This document shows, piece by piece, positions 1 to 9,055 of a stretch of DNA of 64,000 nucleotides. The notes below the pieces were generated by a model. That model did no database searches and was not told the origin of the DNA. It saw only the letters and a program-made list of their open reading frames with translations. Numbering within the stretch: the stretch's first letter is position 1; every line of letters begins with the position of its first letter. Both the position numbers and the translations under genes were made by a program. The DNA is from Kineosporia succinea. Its GTDB lineage: Bacteria > Actinomycetota > Actinomycetes > Actinomycetales > Kineosporiaceae. The DNA lies in the NCBI RefSeq assembly GCF_030811555.1, contig NZ_JAUSQZ010000001.1:7003241-7067240 (forward strand), written 5' to 3'.

Positions 1-390
1 ATCGACCTGTGGGCCGGGATCGGTTACTCGGCCGTTCTTCTCGCCTCCCGGCTGGACTCGGTGGACGAGGAGATCGTGCAGGCCGCGATGGTCGACGGCG
101 CGAACAACACCCGCCTGGCCTGGGGCATCTACTGGCCGATCGCCCGGGACTTCATCGGGGTCGTGGCCATGCTGCAGTTCCTGTCGATCCTGTTCAGCTC
201 GGCCCAGAACGTGCTGCTGCTGACCAAGGGCGGGCCCGGCACGTCGACCACCACGCTGTCGTACCTGATCTACCAGAAGGCCTTCGTGGACGCCGATCTC
301 GGCTACAGCCAGGCCGTCGGCATCGTGCTGTTCGTGGTCGGGCTGATCGGCATGTTCACCATCCGCCGCCTGCTGCGCCCCACCCACTAG
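1..390 (+). CDS. Sugar ABC transporter permease (MalF/UgpA type), 5' end outside window
   Basis: Only the C-terminal 129 codons are present; the reading frame is already open at base 1. It is an inner-membrane subunit of a carbohydrate ABC importer. The EAA loop that docks the ATPase is visible as EEIVQAAMVDGANN (codons from about base 67), followed by the typical W-x-I-x-x-P segment and two hydrophobic helices ending in a short basic tail. The next gene, a second permease, follows after 12 bases, so the two probably form the heterodimeric channel. The solute-binding protein is expected upstream, outside the window; no ATPase is seen in this operon, which is usual for this subfamily because MsiK-like ATPases are shared. 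The family call is firm; the substrate is inferred only from the downstream glycosidases. Confidence 0.9.
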   Translation: MDLWAGIGYSAVLLASRLDSVDEEIVQAAMVDGANNTRLAWGIYWPIARDFIGVVAMLQFLSILFSSAQNVLLLTKGGPGTSTTTLSYLIYQKAFVDADLGYSQAVGIVLFVVGLIGMFTIRRLLRPTH

Positions 391-402
391 AAGGAGTCCG
401 CT

Positions 403-1221
403 GTGAAATTCCCCCGCATCAGTGGGTTCCTGGCCTGGGGCTACGCCCTGCTGCTGGTGATCCCCTTCTACTACCTGGTCGTCTCGTCGTTCAAGGAGAA
501 CGACGACATCTTCACAAACCCGCTGAAGCTGCCCGCCACCTGGGACTTCGGCAACTACGGGGAGGCCGTCGGCAGCGCCGACCTGGTGCCCGCCGTGGCC
601 AACTCGGTGATCGTGACCGGCCTGGCGCTGGCCCTGACCCTGCTGCTGGCCGTGCCCGCCGCGTTCGCCCTCTCGCGTTCCACCGGCCGGGCCGGGCGCA
701 TCGTCGAGGCCACGTTCTCGCTCGGCTTCCTCATCCCCACGTTCGCGGCGCTGTTCCCGACGTTCCTGCTCGCCGCGTTCACCGGCCTGTTCCACACCCG
801 CACGTTCCTGATCCTCCTGCTGCCCGCCACCGCGATGCCGCTGGCCGTCGTGATCCTCACCCAGTTCATGCGCACCATCCCGCGTGAGCTCGAGGAGGCC
901 GCGTCGATGGACGGCGCCTCGACCCTGACCATCCTGCGCCACGTGCACCTGCCCATCTGCATCCCGGGCATCGCGACGGTCGTGCTGCTGTGCTTCCTGT
1001 CGTTCTGGAACGAGTACCTGTACTCACTCATCATCATCGGGCCCGACCCCGCACAGCGCACGATCCAGGTCGCACTCCCCACCCTGCAGCTGACCACCGG
1101 CACCGACTACGGCGTTCTCATGGCCGGTACGGTGTTCACGCTGCTGCCGGTGTTCGCGGTCTACGCCATCACCCAGCGACAGATGCAGCGGGCCCTGGTC
1201 TCCGGGGCGGTGAAGGGATGA
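403..1221 (+). CDS. Sugar ABC transporter permease (MalG/UgpE type)
   Basis: A 272-residue inner-membrane permease with six predicted hydrophobic segments. The EAA loop is clear near residues 160-180 (ELEEAASMDGAS followed by the H-x-x-L-P-x-x-x-P pattern). The GTG start is chosen because AAGGAG at 391-396 sits six bases upstream. It partners the preceding permease. Its stop codon overlaps the ATG of the following GH3 gene by four bases (ATGA at 1218-1221), so the two are translationally coupled. Import and hydrolysis of one oligosaccharide family are therefore probably co-regulated. The ligand cannot be read from the permease itself. Confidence 0.93.
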   Translation: MKFPRISGFLAWGYALLLVIPFYYLVVSSFKENDDIFTNPLKLPATWDFGNYGEAVGSADLVPAVANSVIVTGLALALTLLLAVPAAFALSRSTGRAGRIVEATFSLGFLIPTFAALFPTFLLAAFTGLFHTRTFLILLLPATAMPLAVVILTQFMRTIPRELEEAASMDGASTLTILRHVHLPICIPGIATVVLLCFLSFWNEYLYSLIIIGPDPAQRTIQVALPTLQLTTGTDYGVLMAGTVFTLLPVFAVYAITQRQMQRALVSGAVKG

Positions 1222-3416
1222 AGCACGTGCTGGAACGCCTCACGCTGAAAGAGAAGATCGGCCAGCTGAACCAGCGGCTGCCGGGCTGGGACGCGCTGGA
1301 GGTCACCCACGGGAAGCTGGTGGTCACCGACGCACTGAAGCAGGAGGTCGAGCGCTTCGGCGGCATCGGCTCGCTGTACGGGCTGCAGCGCGCCGACCCC
1401 TGGTCGGGCCGGCACTGGGGCAACGGCATCCCGCCGGAACGCTCGGCCGAGGCCACGGCCCTGGTGCAGTCGTACATCCGGTCGCAGTCGTCGTCCGGCC
1501 TGCCCACCCTCTTCGTCGAGGAGGCCCCGCACGGGCTGCAGGGCCTGGGTGGGCACGTGCTGCCGGTGAACCTCGCGGTCGGCGCGGCCTGGGACGACGA
1601 CCTGGTCGCGGAGCTCGCCGCCCAGGTGGCGCACGAGCTGCGGGCCCGGGGCATCCACGTGGCGCTGCTGTCCGGCCTGGACATGCTGCGCGACCCGCGC
1701 TGGGGCCGGGCCGAGGAGTGCTTCTCCGAAGACCCCTACATCGCATCGCATCTCGTGCGATCAACGGTCATGGCCATGCAGGGAGCCGGTGAGCGGATCG
1801 ACACCGAGCACGTGGCCGTGGTGGTCAAGCACCTGGCCGCCCAGGGGGCCGGGATCGGCGGCCGCAACGGGTCCGGGGCCCCGCTCGGCTGGCGTGAGCT
1901 GCACGAGATCCACCTGCCCGCCGCGCGGGCCGCGGCCGAGGCCGGGGTCGCCGGGTACATGGCGGCCTACAACGACGTCGACGGCATCGCCTGCAGCGCC
2001 AACCGCGACCTGCTCACCGGTGTGCTGCGCGAGAACTGGGGCTGGGAGGGCATCGTGATGGCCGACTGCACAGCCCTCGACCGTCTGCTCGACGCCGCGC
2101 CCGACCACGCTCACGCCGGGGCCCTGGCCCTGAGAGCCGGTGTGGACATCAGCTTCTGGGACGAGGCCTACGTGGTGCTCGACCAGGCTCTCGACCGCGG
2201 GCTGATCGAGATGGCCGACATCGACCGGGCCTGTGAGCGGGTGCTGTCGCTGAAGCAGCGGCTGGGCCTGTTCGACGAGAGCCCGGCCGACTCGGAACCG
2301 GCTCCGGGAGACGACGTCCTGGCCCACCGCCTGGCCCACCGCCTGGCCCGCGAGAGCATCGTCCTGCTGCGCAACGACGGCGTCCTGCCCCTGGCCGGGA
2401 GCACGCGTCTCGCGGTGGTTGGCCCGAACGCCGACGATCTGCTGAGCCAGCTGGGCGACTACACGGCCCCTCGCCCGGTGCCGGACCCCACGTCGTCCAC
2501 CATTCGTTCCGCCCTGATCGCACGGGGTTTCCCGGTGGAGCACGCGGCCGGGAGCAAACTGCGCGAGCGCATCGACGGCGGTCTCGACGCCGTGCGCGCG
2601 GCGGTCGGGGCCAGCGAGGTGGCCGTGGTCGTGCTCGGCAGTTCGAGCCGTCGCCTGTACGAGTCCGAGTTCGCCGAGAACGGCGCCGTGCAGGGCGCCG
2701 ACCTCGGCATGACCAACGGCGAGGGGGTCGACCTGAGCCGCGTCGCGATCGACCCGGTGCAGATCGAGGTCGCCCGCGCCGCGCGCGAAGTGGGTAAGCC
2801 GATGGTCGGCATCGTGATCGGCGGTCGGCCGCACGCGGTCACCGAGTTCGCGGGTCTCTGCGATGCGCTGATCTTCTCGGCGTTCCCCGGGCCCACGGGC
2901 GGGGACGCAGTGGTGGACGTGGTGAGCGGCGCCGAGTCGCCCTCGGGTCGGCTTCCGGTCACCTTGCCCGGCGGTGAGGGTGTCTGGCCGGTGGCGCACG
3001 ACGAACGGCGGGAGACGTCGCGGGGTTACGCGGACGCCTCGTACGCCGACAACGTCCTGCTCGGGACCGGCCTGTCGTACAGCACTTTCGAGGTCTCGGT
3101 GCTCTCCGGCTCTCAGACCGAGGTGCGTGCGCGGGTGCAGAACACCGGTTCCGTCGAATCTCGCTACGTGGTCCCGCTGTACGGGCGCCGGCACGTACTG
3201 GGGGTGCGGCCACGGGTGCGTCAGGTCATCGGCTACGTGCCGGTGCACCTGGCCCCGGGCGAGGAGCAGGAGATCGTCTTCCCGCTCGGCATCGACGAAC
3301 TCGGCACCGTGGACTCCCACGGCCTGCTGGAGCTCACGCCCGGGCACCTGGACGTGTGGGTCTCCGGCGACCTCCACCCACCCACCGACTCGGTGAGAAT
3401 CGAGGTCGCACCGTGA
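1218..3416 (+). CDS. Glycoside hydrolase family 3 (beta-glucosidase/beta-xylosidase-like)
   Basis: A 732-residue retaining beta-glycosidase. The N-terminal TIM-barrel domain contains the family landmarks K-E-K-I-G-Q-L (residues about 9-15), a DPRWGR segment, and the nucleophile motif in GIVMADC, where Asp283 is the expected nucleophile. The alpha/beta sandwich domain follows (LLRNDGVLPL and VVVLGSSSR), and a fibronectin-III-like domain lies at the C-terminus. No signal peptide is seen, so it should act in the cytoplasm on imported oligosaccharides. The start is fixed by the ATGA overlap with the permease, and its own stop overlaps the GTG of the GH125 gene. GH3 covers beta-glucosidase, beta-xylosidase, N-acetylglucosaminidase and others; I cannot choose among them. 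Confidence 0.92.
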   Translation: MKHVLERLTLKEKIGQLNQRLPGWDALEVTHGKLVVTDALKQEVERFGGIGSLYGLQRADPWSGRHWGNGIPPERSAEATALVQSYIRSQSSSGLPTLFVEEAPHGLQGLGGHVLPVNLAVGAAWDDDLVAELAAQVAHELRARGIHVALLSGLDMLRDPRWGRAEECFSEDPYIASHLVRSTVMAMQGAGERIDTEHVAVVVKHLAAQGAGIGGRNGSGAPLGWRELHEIHLPAARAAAEAGVAGYMAAYNDVDGIACSANRDLLTGVLRENWGWEGIVMADCTALDRLLDAAPDHAHAGALALRAGVDISFWDEAYVVLDQALDRGLIEMADIDRACERVLSLKQRLGLFDESPADSEPAPGDDVLAHRLAHRLARESIVLLRNDGVLPLAGSTRLAVVGPNADDLLSQLGDYTAPRPVPDPTSSTIRSALIARGFPVEHAAGSKLRERIDGGLDAVRAAVGASEVAVVVLGSSSRRLYESEFAENGAVQGADLGMTNGEGVDLSRVAIDPVQIEVARAAREVGKPMVGIVIGGRPHAVTEFAGLCDALIFSAFPGPTGGDAVVDVVSGAESPSGRLPVTLPGGEGVWPVAHDERRETSRGYADASYADNVLLGTGLSYSTFEVSVLSGSQTEVRARVQNTGSVESRYVVPLYGRRHVLGVRPRVRQVIGYVPVHLAPGEEQEIVFPLGIDELGTVDSHGLLELTPGHLDVWVSGDLHPPTDSVRIEVAP

Positions 3417-4669
3417 AAGACGTCCTCCATCGGCAGGTGGAAAAGGTGGCGGGCGCTTTCGACGACCCGCGCGTGGCCTCGATGGTCTCCGACGCCCTGA
3501 ACCGCACCCTGAGCGACACGCTCACCCGCGACGGCGACGAGTACTTCGTGATCACGGGTGACATCCCGGCCATGTGGCTGCGCGACTCGACCACCCAGTT
3601 GTGGCCCTACCTGCGCATGCTCGGCGAGAGCCCGGAGATCGCGGACATCGTGGCGGGGGTGCTGAAGCGCCAGTTCCGGCAGATCGAGCACGACCCGTAC
3701 GCGAACTCGTTCAACCCGGGCCCGACCGGAGCTCATTACGAGCCGGGCGATCTCAACGACGACCCGTGGGTGTGGGAGCAGAAGTACGAGATCGACTCGC
3801 TGGCCTTCCCCCTTCTGCTGGCCCACCGGTTCTGGCGGGCCACCGGGCGCACCGACGTGTTCGACGATCGGGGGCACCGGGTGTTCCGCACGATCCTGGA
3901 GCAGATGAGGCTCGAGCAGCGGCACGAGGAGCGCTCGGCCTACCGGTTCGTGCGGCCCGGGGCGATCGCGACCGAGACCCTGGTGCGCGACGGGCTCGGG
4001 ACGCCGGTGGGCCACACCGGCATGACCTGGGGCGGGTTCCGGCCCAGCGACGACGCCTGCACCCACGGGTACAACATCCCGGGAAACCTGCTGGCGGCGC
4101 AGGGTTTGCGGCACCTGGCCGAGATCTGCCTCCCGGTCTGGAACGACGCGGCCCTGGCGTCCGCCGCTCTCGAGCTGTCGGCGGAGCTGGTGGCCGGGGT
4201 ACGGGAGTTCGGCCTGGTGGAGCACCCCCGGCACGGGCTGATCTACGCGTACGAGGTCGACGGGCTGGGCGAGCAGCTGCTCATGGACGACGCGAACATG
4301 CCCTCGCTGCTGAGTCTTCCGCTGCTGTCGCCCGACGTGCTCGATCCCGAGGTGTACGCGCGCACGCGGGCCTTCGTGCTGAGCCCGGACAATCCGTGGT
4401 GGTTCTCGGGCACGGCCGCGTCGGGCGTCGGCAGCCCGCACACGCGCGAACGGCGCGTGTGGCCGATCGGTTTCGCGGTCGAGGGGCTGACCAGCGGCTC
4501 GGCCGAGCGGCAGCGCGAGCTGGTGGCACTGCTGCTGGCCACGGACGCGGGCACGAACCGGATGCACGAGGCGTTCGACGTGGACGACCCGGCACGGTTC
4601 AGCCGGCCGTGGTTCTCCTGGGCGGACTCGATGTTCTGCGAGCTGGCGCTGACGGTGGCTTCAGCGTGA
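3413..4669 (+). CDS. Glycoside hydrolase family 125 (exo-alpha-1,6-mannosidase family, formerly DUF1237)
   Basis: A 418-residue (alpha/alpha)6-barrel enzyme recognised by ITGDIPAMWLRDSTTQLWPYL-like sequence near residues 45-65, by GMTWGGFRPSDDACTHGYNIP and by the C-terminal HEAFD and WFSWADSMF segments, all typical of GH125. Characterised members remove alpha-1,6-linked mannose with inversion. There is no signal peptide. The GTG start overlaps the GH3 stop (GTGA at 3413-3416). With a beta-glycosidase and a sugar importer in the same operon, this suggests intracellular trimming of a mannose-containing oligosaccharide such as a fungal or plant N-glycan or mannan fragment; the exact substrate is inference. 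The 3' end overlaps the convergent TetR gene by nine bases. Confidence 0.9.
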   Translation: MKDVLHRQVEKVAGAFDDPRVASMVSDALNRTLSDTLTRDGDEYFVITGDIPAMWLRDSTTQLWPYLRMLGESPEIADIVAGVLKRQFRQIEHDPYANSFNPGPTGAHYEPGDLNDDPWVWEQKYEIDSLAFPLLLAHRFWRATGRTDVFDDRGHRVFRTILEQMRLEQRHEERSAYRFVRPGAIATETLVRDGLGTPVGHTGMTWGGFRPSDDACTHGYNIPGNLLAAQGLRHLAEICLPVWNDAALASAALELSAELVAGVREFGLVEHPRHGLIYAYEVDGLGEQLLMDDANMPSLLSLPLLSPDVLDPEVYARTRAFVLSPDNPWWFSGTAASGVGSPHTRERRVWPIGFAVEGLTSGSAERQRELVALLLATDAGTNRMHEAFDVDDPARFSRPWFSWADSMFCELALTVASA

Positions 4670-5365
4670 TGCCAGGGCCCGGTCGAGCCACTCCCCCAGG
4701 AGGCGCCGCTCGGCCGGGCTCAGGACGTCCAGGCGGGGGGCCAGGGCACGAAAAGCCACGACGGTGGCCGTATTCCCCGGATCCCCAACGCCGGGCGTGC
4801 CGGTGAGGATCTGCTGGAGCACACCTTCGAACATGCAGTCGGCCAGCCCGGCGTCACGCTCCTCGGGCGGCGTGGCCAGCAGCAGCTGAATCGTGCCGAC
4901 GCCGGACGCCTGCATGACGGCGACGGCGCGGGCCTCACTGACGCGCAGGCGGCCGGTCAGGGCCACGCGGTGCATGCGGGCCTGGAGAACCTCACGGCCG
5001 TTGCGGGCCGCGGGTGAGTTGACGATGCGGCCGGGGTCGCTGAGCAGCCGGAACACGGCCGGATTGGCGAGGCTGAAGTCGATCTGGGTGTTCCAGCCGG
5101 CCCGCAGATCGTCGATCGGGTCGGTCTCGGCCCAGGCGGCGGTCTCGACCAGCGCCGCCTTCTGCGCGACGAAAGAGGCCATGACGTGCTCGGCCACGGC
5201 CTCGAGCAGCCCGTCCTTGTCGCCGAAGAGCCGGTAGATCGCCGGGGCCTGCACCCCGGCCTCCTGGGCCACCGCCCGCGTGGTGACGGCCGCGGGCCCG
5301 TGCTCTTTCAGCAGGCGCGCGGCGACGTCGACGATCGCGGTGCGCCGGTCGGGTGCTTCGCTCAC
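4661..5365 (-). CDS. TetR/AcrR family transcriptional regulator
   Basis: A 234-residue repressor-type regulator. The N-terminal HTH runs from about residue 8 to 55 (TTRAVAQEAGVQAPAIYRLFGDKDGLL); the rest is the helical ligand-binding and dimerisation domain. It is divergent from an NmrA-like reductase with 95 bases between the starts, the usual sign that it controls that gene. The GTG start at 5365 is preceded by TACCGT on the same strand (complement of 5372-5377) and exactly six more bases, so the transcript is probably leaderless. That -10 overlaps the first copy of a repeated TATCAACGTTA element, which would give autorepression. The ligand is unknown. Confidence 0.92.
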   Translation of the reverse strand: MSEAPDRRTAIVDVAARLLKEHGPAAVTTRAVAQEAGVQAPAIYRLFGDKDGLLEAVAEHVMASFVAQKAALVETAAWAETDPIDDLRAGWNTQIDFSLANPAVFRLLSDPGRIVNSPAARNGREVLQARMHRVALTGRLRVSEARAVAVMQASGVGTIQLLLATPPEERDAGLADCMFEGVLQQILTGTPGVGDPGNTATVVAFRALAPRLDVLSPAERRLLGEWLDRALASR

Positions 5366-5460
5366 ACCCTCACGGTATCAACGTTAACGACGTCTTGCTA
5401 TCACGATGATTCCAGCGCTACCGTTGCAGCGTTATCAACGTTACCAACAAGGAGCTGACC
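5366..5460. promoter_or_regulatory. Divergent promoter region with two TetR-type operator copies
   Basis: TATCAACGTTA occurs twice, at 5376-5386 and 5433-5443, 57 bases apart, each centred on the palindrome AACGTT. The first overlaps the -10 of the TetR gene (complement of 5372-5377). For the reductase, a plausible promoter is TTGCTA at 5395-5400 and TACCGT at 5419-5424 with 18 bases between, so the second operator lies just downstream of the start site. Binding to both would shut off both genes. The repeats are seen directly; the regulatory role is inferred. Confidence 0.65.
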
Positions 5461-6315
5461 ATGATCGTCGTCACCGGAGCCACCGGCGCCCTCAACGGCG
5501 CGACCGTCGACCACCTGCTCGAGCGGGTCCCCGCGTCCCGGATCGCCGTGGTCACCCGCGACGTGAGCAAGGCCGGGCGGTTCGCCGAGAAGGGCGTCAC
5601 CGTGCGGCACGGCGACTACGCCGACGCCGCGTCCCTGCCCGCCGCGTTCGAGGGGGCCGAGCAGCTGCTGCTGGTCTCCTCGAACGACCCGGCGGGCGAC
5701 GCGGTCGAGCTGCACCGCACCGCGATCGACGCGGCCGTGACCGCCGGGGCGGGGCGCGTCCTCTACACCAGCCACCAGGGCGCGGCGCCGGGCTCGGCGT
5801 TCAACCCGGCCCGTGACCACCACGCCACCGAGCAGTTGCTCGCCGCGTCCGGTCTGCCCTGGACGTCGCTGCGCAACGGCTTCTACGCGCACAGCCTGAC
5901 CTGGCTGGCCGGGCCGTGGCGCGAGACCGGCCGTATCACCGTGCCCTTCGACGGGCCGGTGTCGTGGACGGCCCGGGAGGATGCCGCGGAAGCCGCCGCC
6001 GCGATCCTGACGTCGGACGAGGCCTACGAGGGCCCGGTCACGCTCACCGCGAGCGCGGCTCCCACGTTCGCGGAGGTCGCGGTGATCGCCTCGGAGGTCT
6101 CCGGGCGCGGCGTGGACATCGAGGTGGTCGACCCGCAGGAGTGGGTCGCCGGGCAGATCGCCTCCGGCCGGCCGGAGTTCGTGGCCCGGTTCACGCTGGG
6201 CATGTACCAGGCCGCCGAGCAGGGCTTCTTCGCGGGAACCGACCCGCTGCTGAAGACCCTGCTCGGCCGCGAACCGCGGACCGTGCGGGACGTGCTCGCC
6301 CAGGCTCTGTCCTAG
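5461..6315 (+). CDS. NmrA-like NAD(P)-binding reductase (atypical SDR)
   Basis: A 284-residue cytosolic protein with the N-terminal Rossmann motif VVTGATGALNG (residues 3-13) and the NmrA/HSCARG-like layout: VLYTSHQG after strand 5, and no classical catalytic YxxxK. Members include quinone oxidoreductase QOR2-like enzymes and redox-sensing proteins. AAGGAG at 5449-5454 is a good ribosome-binding site for the ATG. It is divergent from a TetR gene and downstream of repeated operators, the arrangement of an inducible electrophile or quinone detoxification enzyme; the substrate is not known. Its stop overlaps that of the convergent helicase (CTAG at 6312-6315). Confidence 0.85.
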   Translation: MIVVTGATGALNGATVDHLLERVPASRIAVVTRDVSKAGRFAEKGVTVRHGDYADAASLPAAFEGAEQLLLVSSNDPAGDAVELHRTAIDAAVTAGAGRVLYTSHQGAAPGSAFNPARDHHATEQLLAASGLPWTSLRNGFYAHSLTWLAGPWRETGRITVPFDGPVSWTAREDAAEAAAAILTSDEAYEGPVTLTASAAPTFAEVAVIASEVSGRGVDIEVVDPQEWVAGQIASGRPEFVARFTLGMYQAAEQGFFAGTDPLLKTLLGREPRTVRDVLAQALS

Positions 6316-8834
6316 GCCTCCTGCAGGGCCTCGACCAGGAGGGCGACCAGGGCCTCGACCTGGACGTCCACCGTGTCGGCCTCGTCGACGTCGGCGCCGT
6401 CGAGGGCGCGGGCGGCCAGCCCGGCCTTGCTGTCGATGAGCCCGGCGATGCGGGCGTCGACGGTCTGGGCCGCGATGACCCGCCACGCGGTGACCGGCTC
6501 GGTCTGGCCGATGCGGTGGCTGCGGTCGATGGCCTGGGTCTGCTCGGCGTCGGTCCACGACAGCTCGGCCAGCACGATGTTGGAGGCGACCTGGAGGTTC
6601 AGGCCGACCCCGGCGGCGGTCAGGGAGCAGACCGCCACGGCGACACCGGGCTCGTTGACGAACGCGTCGATGTTCTTCTGCCGCACCGTGGGGGTCTGGT
6701 CGCCGCGGATCGAGGCGAACCCGACGCCCTGCTTGGTCAGGATCTCCTCGGCGGTGTCCATGACGTCGACGTGCTTGGCGAAGAAGACGACCTTGCCGGC
6801 GCTGCGGGCCAGCTGCACCGCGTAGTCGGCGGCGAGGCCGGCCTTGGCCTGGCCGATGCGGCGCATCATGCTGAAGACGTTCTCGCCGGACTGCTTCGAG
6901 GTGTCCTTCAGTTCCGCCCTGGCCACGCGGCGGGCCAGGTCGAGGTCGATGCCGGTCTCGTCGAGCGTGACCGACTCACGCAGCGACAGGGCCGTCTCGT
7001 ACTGGTGGAGCAGGCGGCGGGCGAGCTCGCGCTCGGCGGCGCGCACCGACCGGCCGGCCGCGCCCTCGAGCTCGACGGGCAGGTCGGCGATGCGGCGGGC
7101 CGGGATGTCGGCGGCCACGTCGATCTTGCGGCGCCGCACGATGCCGGCGTCGATGACGCACTGCCGGGCGGCCCGGTAGAAGCCGGGGTCGGCCGGCACC
7201 AGGCCGGTCTCCTCCAGGCAGGCGAGCAGGTCGCCGACCGGCTTGGAGTCGTCGATCCAGCCGAGGAACTGCCAGATCGCGCGGAAGTCGTCGATGTCGT
7301 TGATCAGCGGGGTGCCGGTCAGGGCCATGAGCAGCGGCTGCTTGCGGCGCCCGCGCAGGCGCTCGGACAGGTGCAGCACGTGCTGCGAGCGCTGGGAGGT
7401 CTTGTTCTTGATGAAGTGGGCCTCGTCGACGACGATGCCGCCGAAGCCGAAGTCGTCGAGCCAGCCGATGTGCCGGTCGAGGACCTCGTAGTTGACGATC
7501 ACGATGTCGGCGAACCCGTCGACGGCGTTGCCGTCACCCTGCACGACGGTGGCCGGGTGGCTCGGGGTCCAGCGCCGGGCCTCGCGGGCCCAGTTGGTCT
7601 TGACCACGTTGGGCACGACGACCAGCAGCGGGTACGCGTTGGCGGCCTGGGCGGCGAGCAGGGCCTGGGCGGTCTTGCCGAGGCCGGGCTCGTCGGCGAG
7701 CAGGAAGCTGCGGTGGCCGGCGGCGGCCGCGGCGACCAGCTGACGCTGGTGGGGCATGAGGTCGACGCCGGGCGGGGTGCCGGGGGCGCCGGCCGCGGGC
7801 AGCTTCATGCAGGCGGGCACCCCGTCGCCGGCCCGCTCGAACGAGCTGAGCAGGGGGCCGATGAGTTCCCAGCCGGCGAGCCGATTCGGGGCGAGGGCGG
7901 GGGCCGGGGCCGCGGAGAAGTCGGGCGCCAGGAACGGGTTGGCGAGCTGGCGGGAGACCACCGAGCGCGGGACCACGCGTTGCTTCTCGGGCACGATCGG
8001 GGCGGCGGCCACGGCGACCGGCTCGGGCTCGGGCTCCGGGGCCGGGGCGACGCCGCCGGCCTCGAGCATGTCGCGGCGCATCTCGCGGGCGGCGGCCGAC
8101 AGCGGCGCGTCGTCGGCGAGCAGGGCCAGCAGCGCCGAGTCCTGCACGGCGGTGGTGGCGAGGATCTGGGCCAGACCGTCGAGACGCTTGAGCTGCTGCT
8201 CGGCGGCGCGCCCGGCCGGAGCGGCCTTGACCCGGGTCTTCTCCTCGCGCAGCAGGCCGGCGACCACCTGGAAGCGGGTGCGCACCGAGGGGGTGACGCG
8301 GCCGCGCTGGGCGGCGGTCTCGATCTCGCGGGCGGCCGAGGCGAGCACGGCCATGATGTCGACGGGACGGCGCTGGGTGCGACCGGGCTGCCGTGCGGTC
8401 TGCTGCCGCTGACGCGACTGCCCGGCCTGACGGCTCTGCCCTCCCTGACGGCCCTGCCCCTGCTGACGGGACTGGCCCGCCTGACGGGACTGCCCGCCCT
8501 GCCGGGGCTGACGCGGCTGCTTCTTCTGCCCGGGCTCGTCGCCCTGGGCGCGGGCCCGGGTCGTCTTCTCCGGGGACTGCGCCCGCTGGCGGGTGCGCCG
8601 GCGGCGCGGTTCGGCGCCCGGGAGCTGGATCTCGTCGTCCGGGCTACGCCGGCCACCCGAGGCCTGGGCGTCCGGGGCCTTCTGGTCGTTCTGGCTCTGG
8701 TTCGGTGGCGCCGGACGGCGACGGCCGGTTGCGCGCTGGCCTGGTCGGGCCACTAACTCCTCCTCCAACTGCTCCAACGACACCTGAGACGTGCTCAGGT
8801 GCGGTGAGCGCGGACCACGAACGTCCGGGCTCAT
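6312..8834 (-). CDS. SNF2-family DEAD/DEAH-box helicase with long basic N-terminus
   Basis: An 840-residue protein. Residues 360-840 form a Swi2/Snf2 ATPase: Q-like motif MPHQRQLV at 360, Walker A DEPGLGKT at 381-388, DEAH at 470-473, LTGTPL at about 505-510, and the C-terminal lobe ending in RSHRIGQ. Such enzymes translocate on double-stranded DNA and remodel protein-DNA complexes. Residues 1-160 are disordered, rich in Arg, Gln, Gly and Pro, with repeated RQ(A/G)GQS units; residues 160-350 are mostly helical and acidic or proline-rich and match no domain I know. The start is the ATG at 8834 behind a run of five G, where the coding bias begins. It follows the RNA ligase and kinase genes on the same strand after 221 bases and may have its own promoter. 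Whether it works with them is inference. Confidence 0.85.
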   Translation of the reverse strand: MSPDVRGPRSPHLSTSQVSLEQLEEELVARPGQRATGRRRPAPPNQSQNDQKAPDAQASGGRRSPDDEIQLPGAEPRRRRTRQRAQSPEKTTRARAQGDEPGQKKQPRQPRQGGQSRQAGQSRQQGQGRQGGQSRQAGQSRQRQQTARQPGRTQRRPVDIMAVLASAAREIETAAQRGRVTPSVRTRFQVVAGLLREEKTRVKAAPAGRAAEQQLKRLDGLAQILATTAVQDSALLALLADDAPLSAAAREMRRDMLEAGGVAPAPEPEPEPVAVAAAPIVPEKQRVVPRSVVSRQLANPFLAPDFSAAPAPALAPNRLAGWELIGPLLSSFERAGDGVPACMKLPAAGAPGTPPGVDLMPHQRQLVAAAAAGHRSFLLADEPGLGKTAQALLAAQAANAYPLLVVVPNVVKTNWAREARRWTPSHPATVVQGDGNAVDGFADIVIVNYEVLDRHIGWLDDFGFGGIVVDEAHFIKNKTSQRSQHVLHLSERLRGRRKQPLLMALTGTPLINDIDDFRAIWQFLGWIDDSKPVGDLLACLEETGLVPADPGFYRAARQCVIDAGIVRRRKIDVAADIPARRIADLPVELEGAAGRSVRAAERELARRLLHQYETALSLRESVTLDETGIDLDLARRVARAELKDTSKQSGENVFSMMRRIGQAKAGLAADYAVQLARSAGKVVFFAKHVDVMDTAEEILTKQGVGFASIRGDQTPTVRQKNIDAFVNEPGVAVAVCSLTAAGVGLNLQVASNIVLAELSWTDAEQTQAIDRSHRIGQTEPVTAWRVIAAQTVDARIAGLIDSKAGLAARALDGADVDEADTVDVQVEALVALLVEALQEA
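8395..8530 (-). repeat. Degenerate tandem repeat encoding RQxGQS units
   Basis: Within the helicase gene, imperfect copies of an 18-bp unit (on the plus strand like CCTGACGGGACTGCCCGC) encode repeated Arg-Gln-(Ala/Gly)-Gly-Gln-Ser. The unit length is a multiple of three, so copy number can vary without breaking the frame. The resulting basic tail resembles RGG-type nucleic-acid-binding regions; that role is inferred. Confidence 0.6.
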
Positions 8835-9055
8835 CCCCCTGGTCCCGTGGGACCGTGCGAGACGCGCGGCGGATCCGCGGCGATCTCGTCTTTCTGGCCC
8901 GATGTTTCGCTGGTCGGGGCACGTGCTGGTGCTCTGGGCCGGTGACCACGACCGAGTGCGGTCTCGTGGTCGATGCTTCGCTCCGGACCATGCTATACGA
9001 GAGTGCGCAGAACACTCACCGCTGGGGGTCAGCGTAGCCCGATCGTCATGAACCG
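8835..9055. other. Intergenic region between RNA ligase and helicase, with an inverted repeat
   Basis: No gene was found. The arms GACCACGA (8944-8951) and TCGTGGTC (8964-8971) form a perfect 8-bp inverted repeat about 110 bases upstream of the helicase start. On the minus strand, TATAGC (complement of 8992-8997) could be a -10. The region may carry the helicase promoter and a hairpin or operator; no function is shown. Confidence 0.35.

Noticed and set aside
5916-8756. 946-codon plus-strand frame across the reductase and helicase genes
   Set aside because: Gly/Asp/Val-rich antisense shadow of the helicase; no start site or family.
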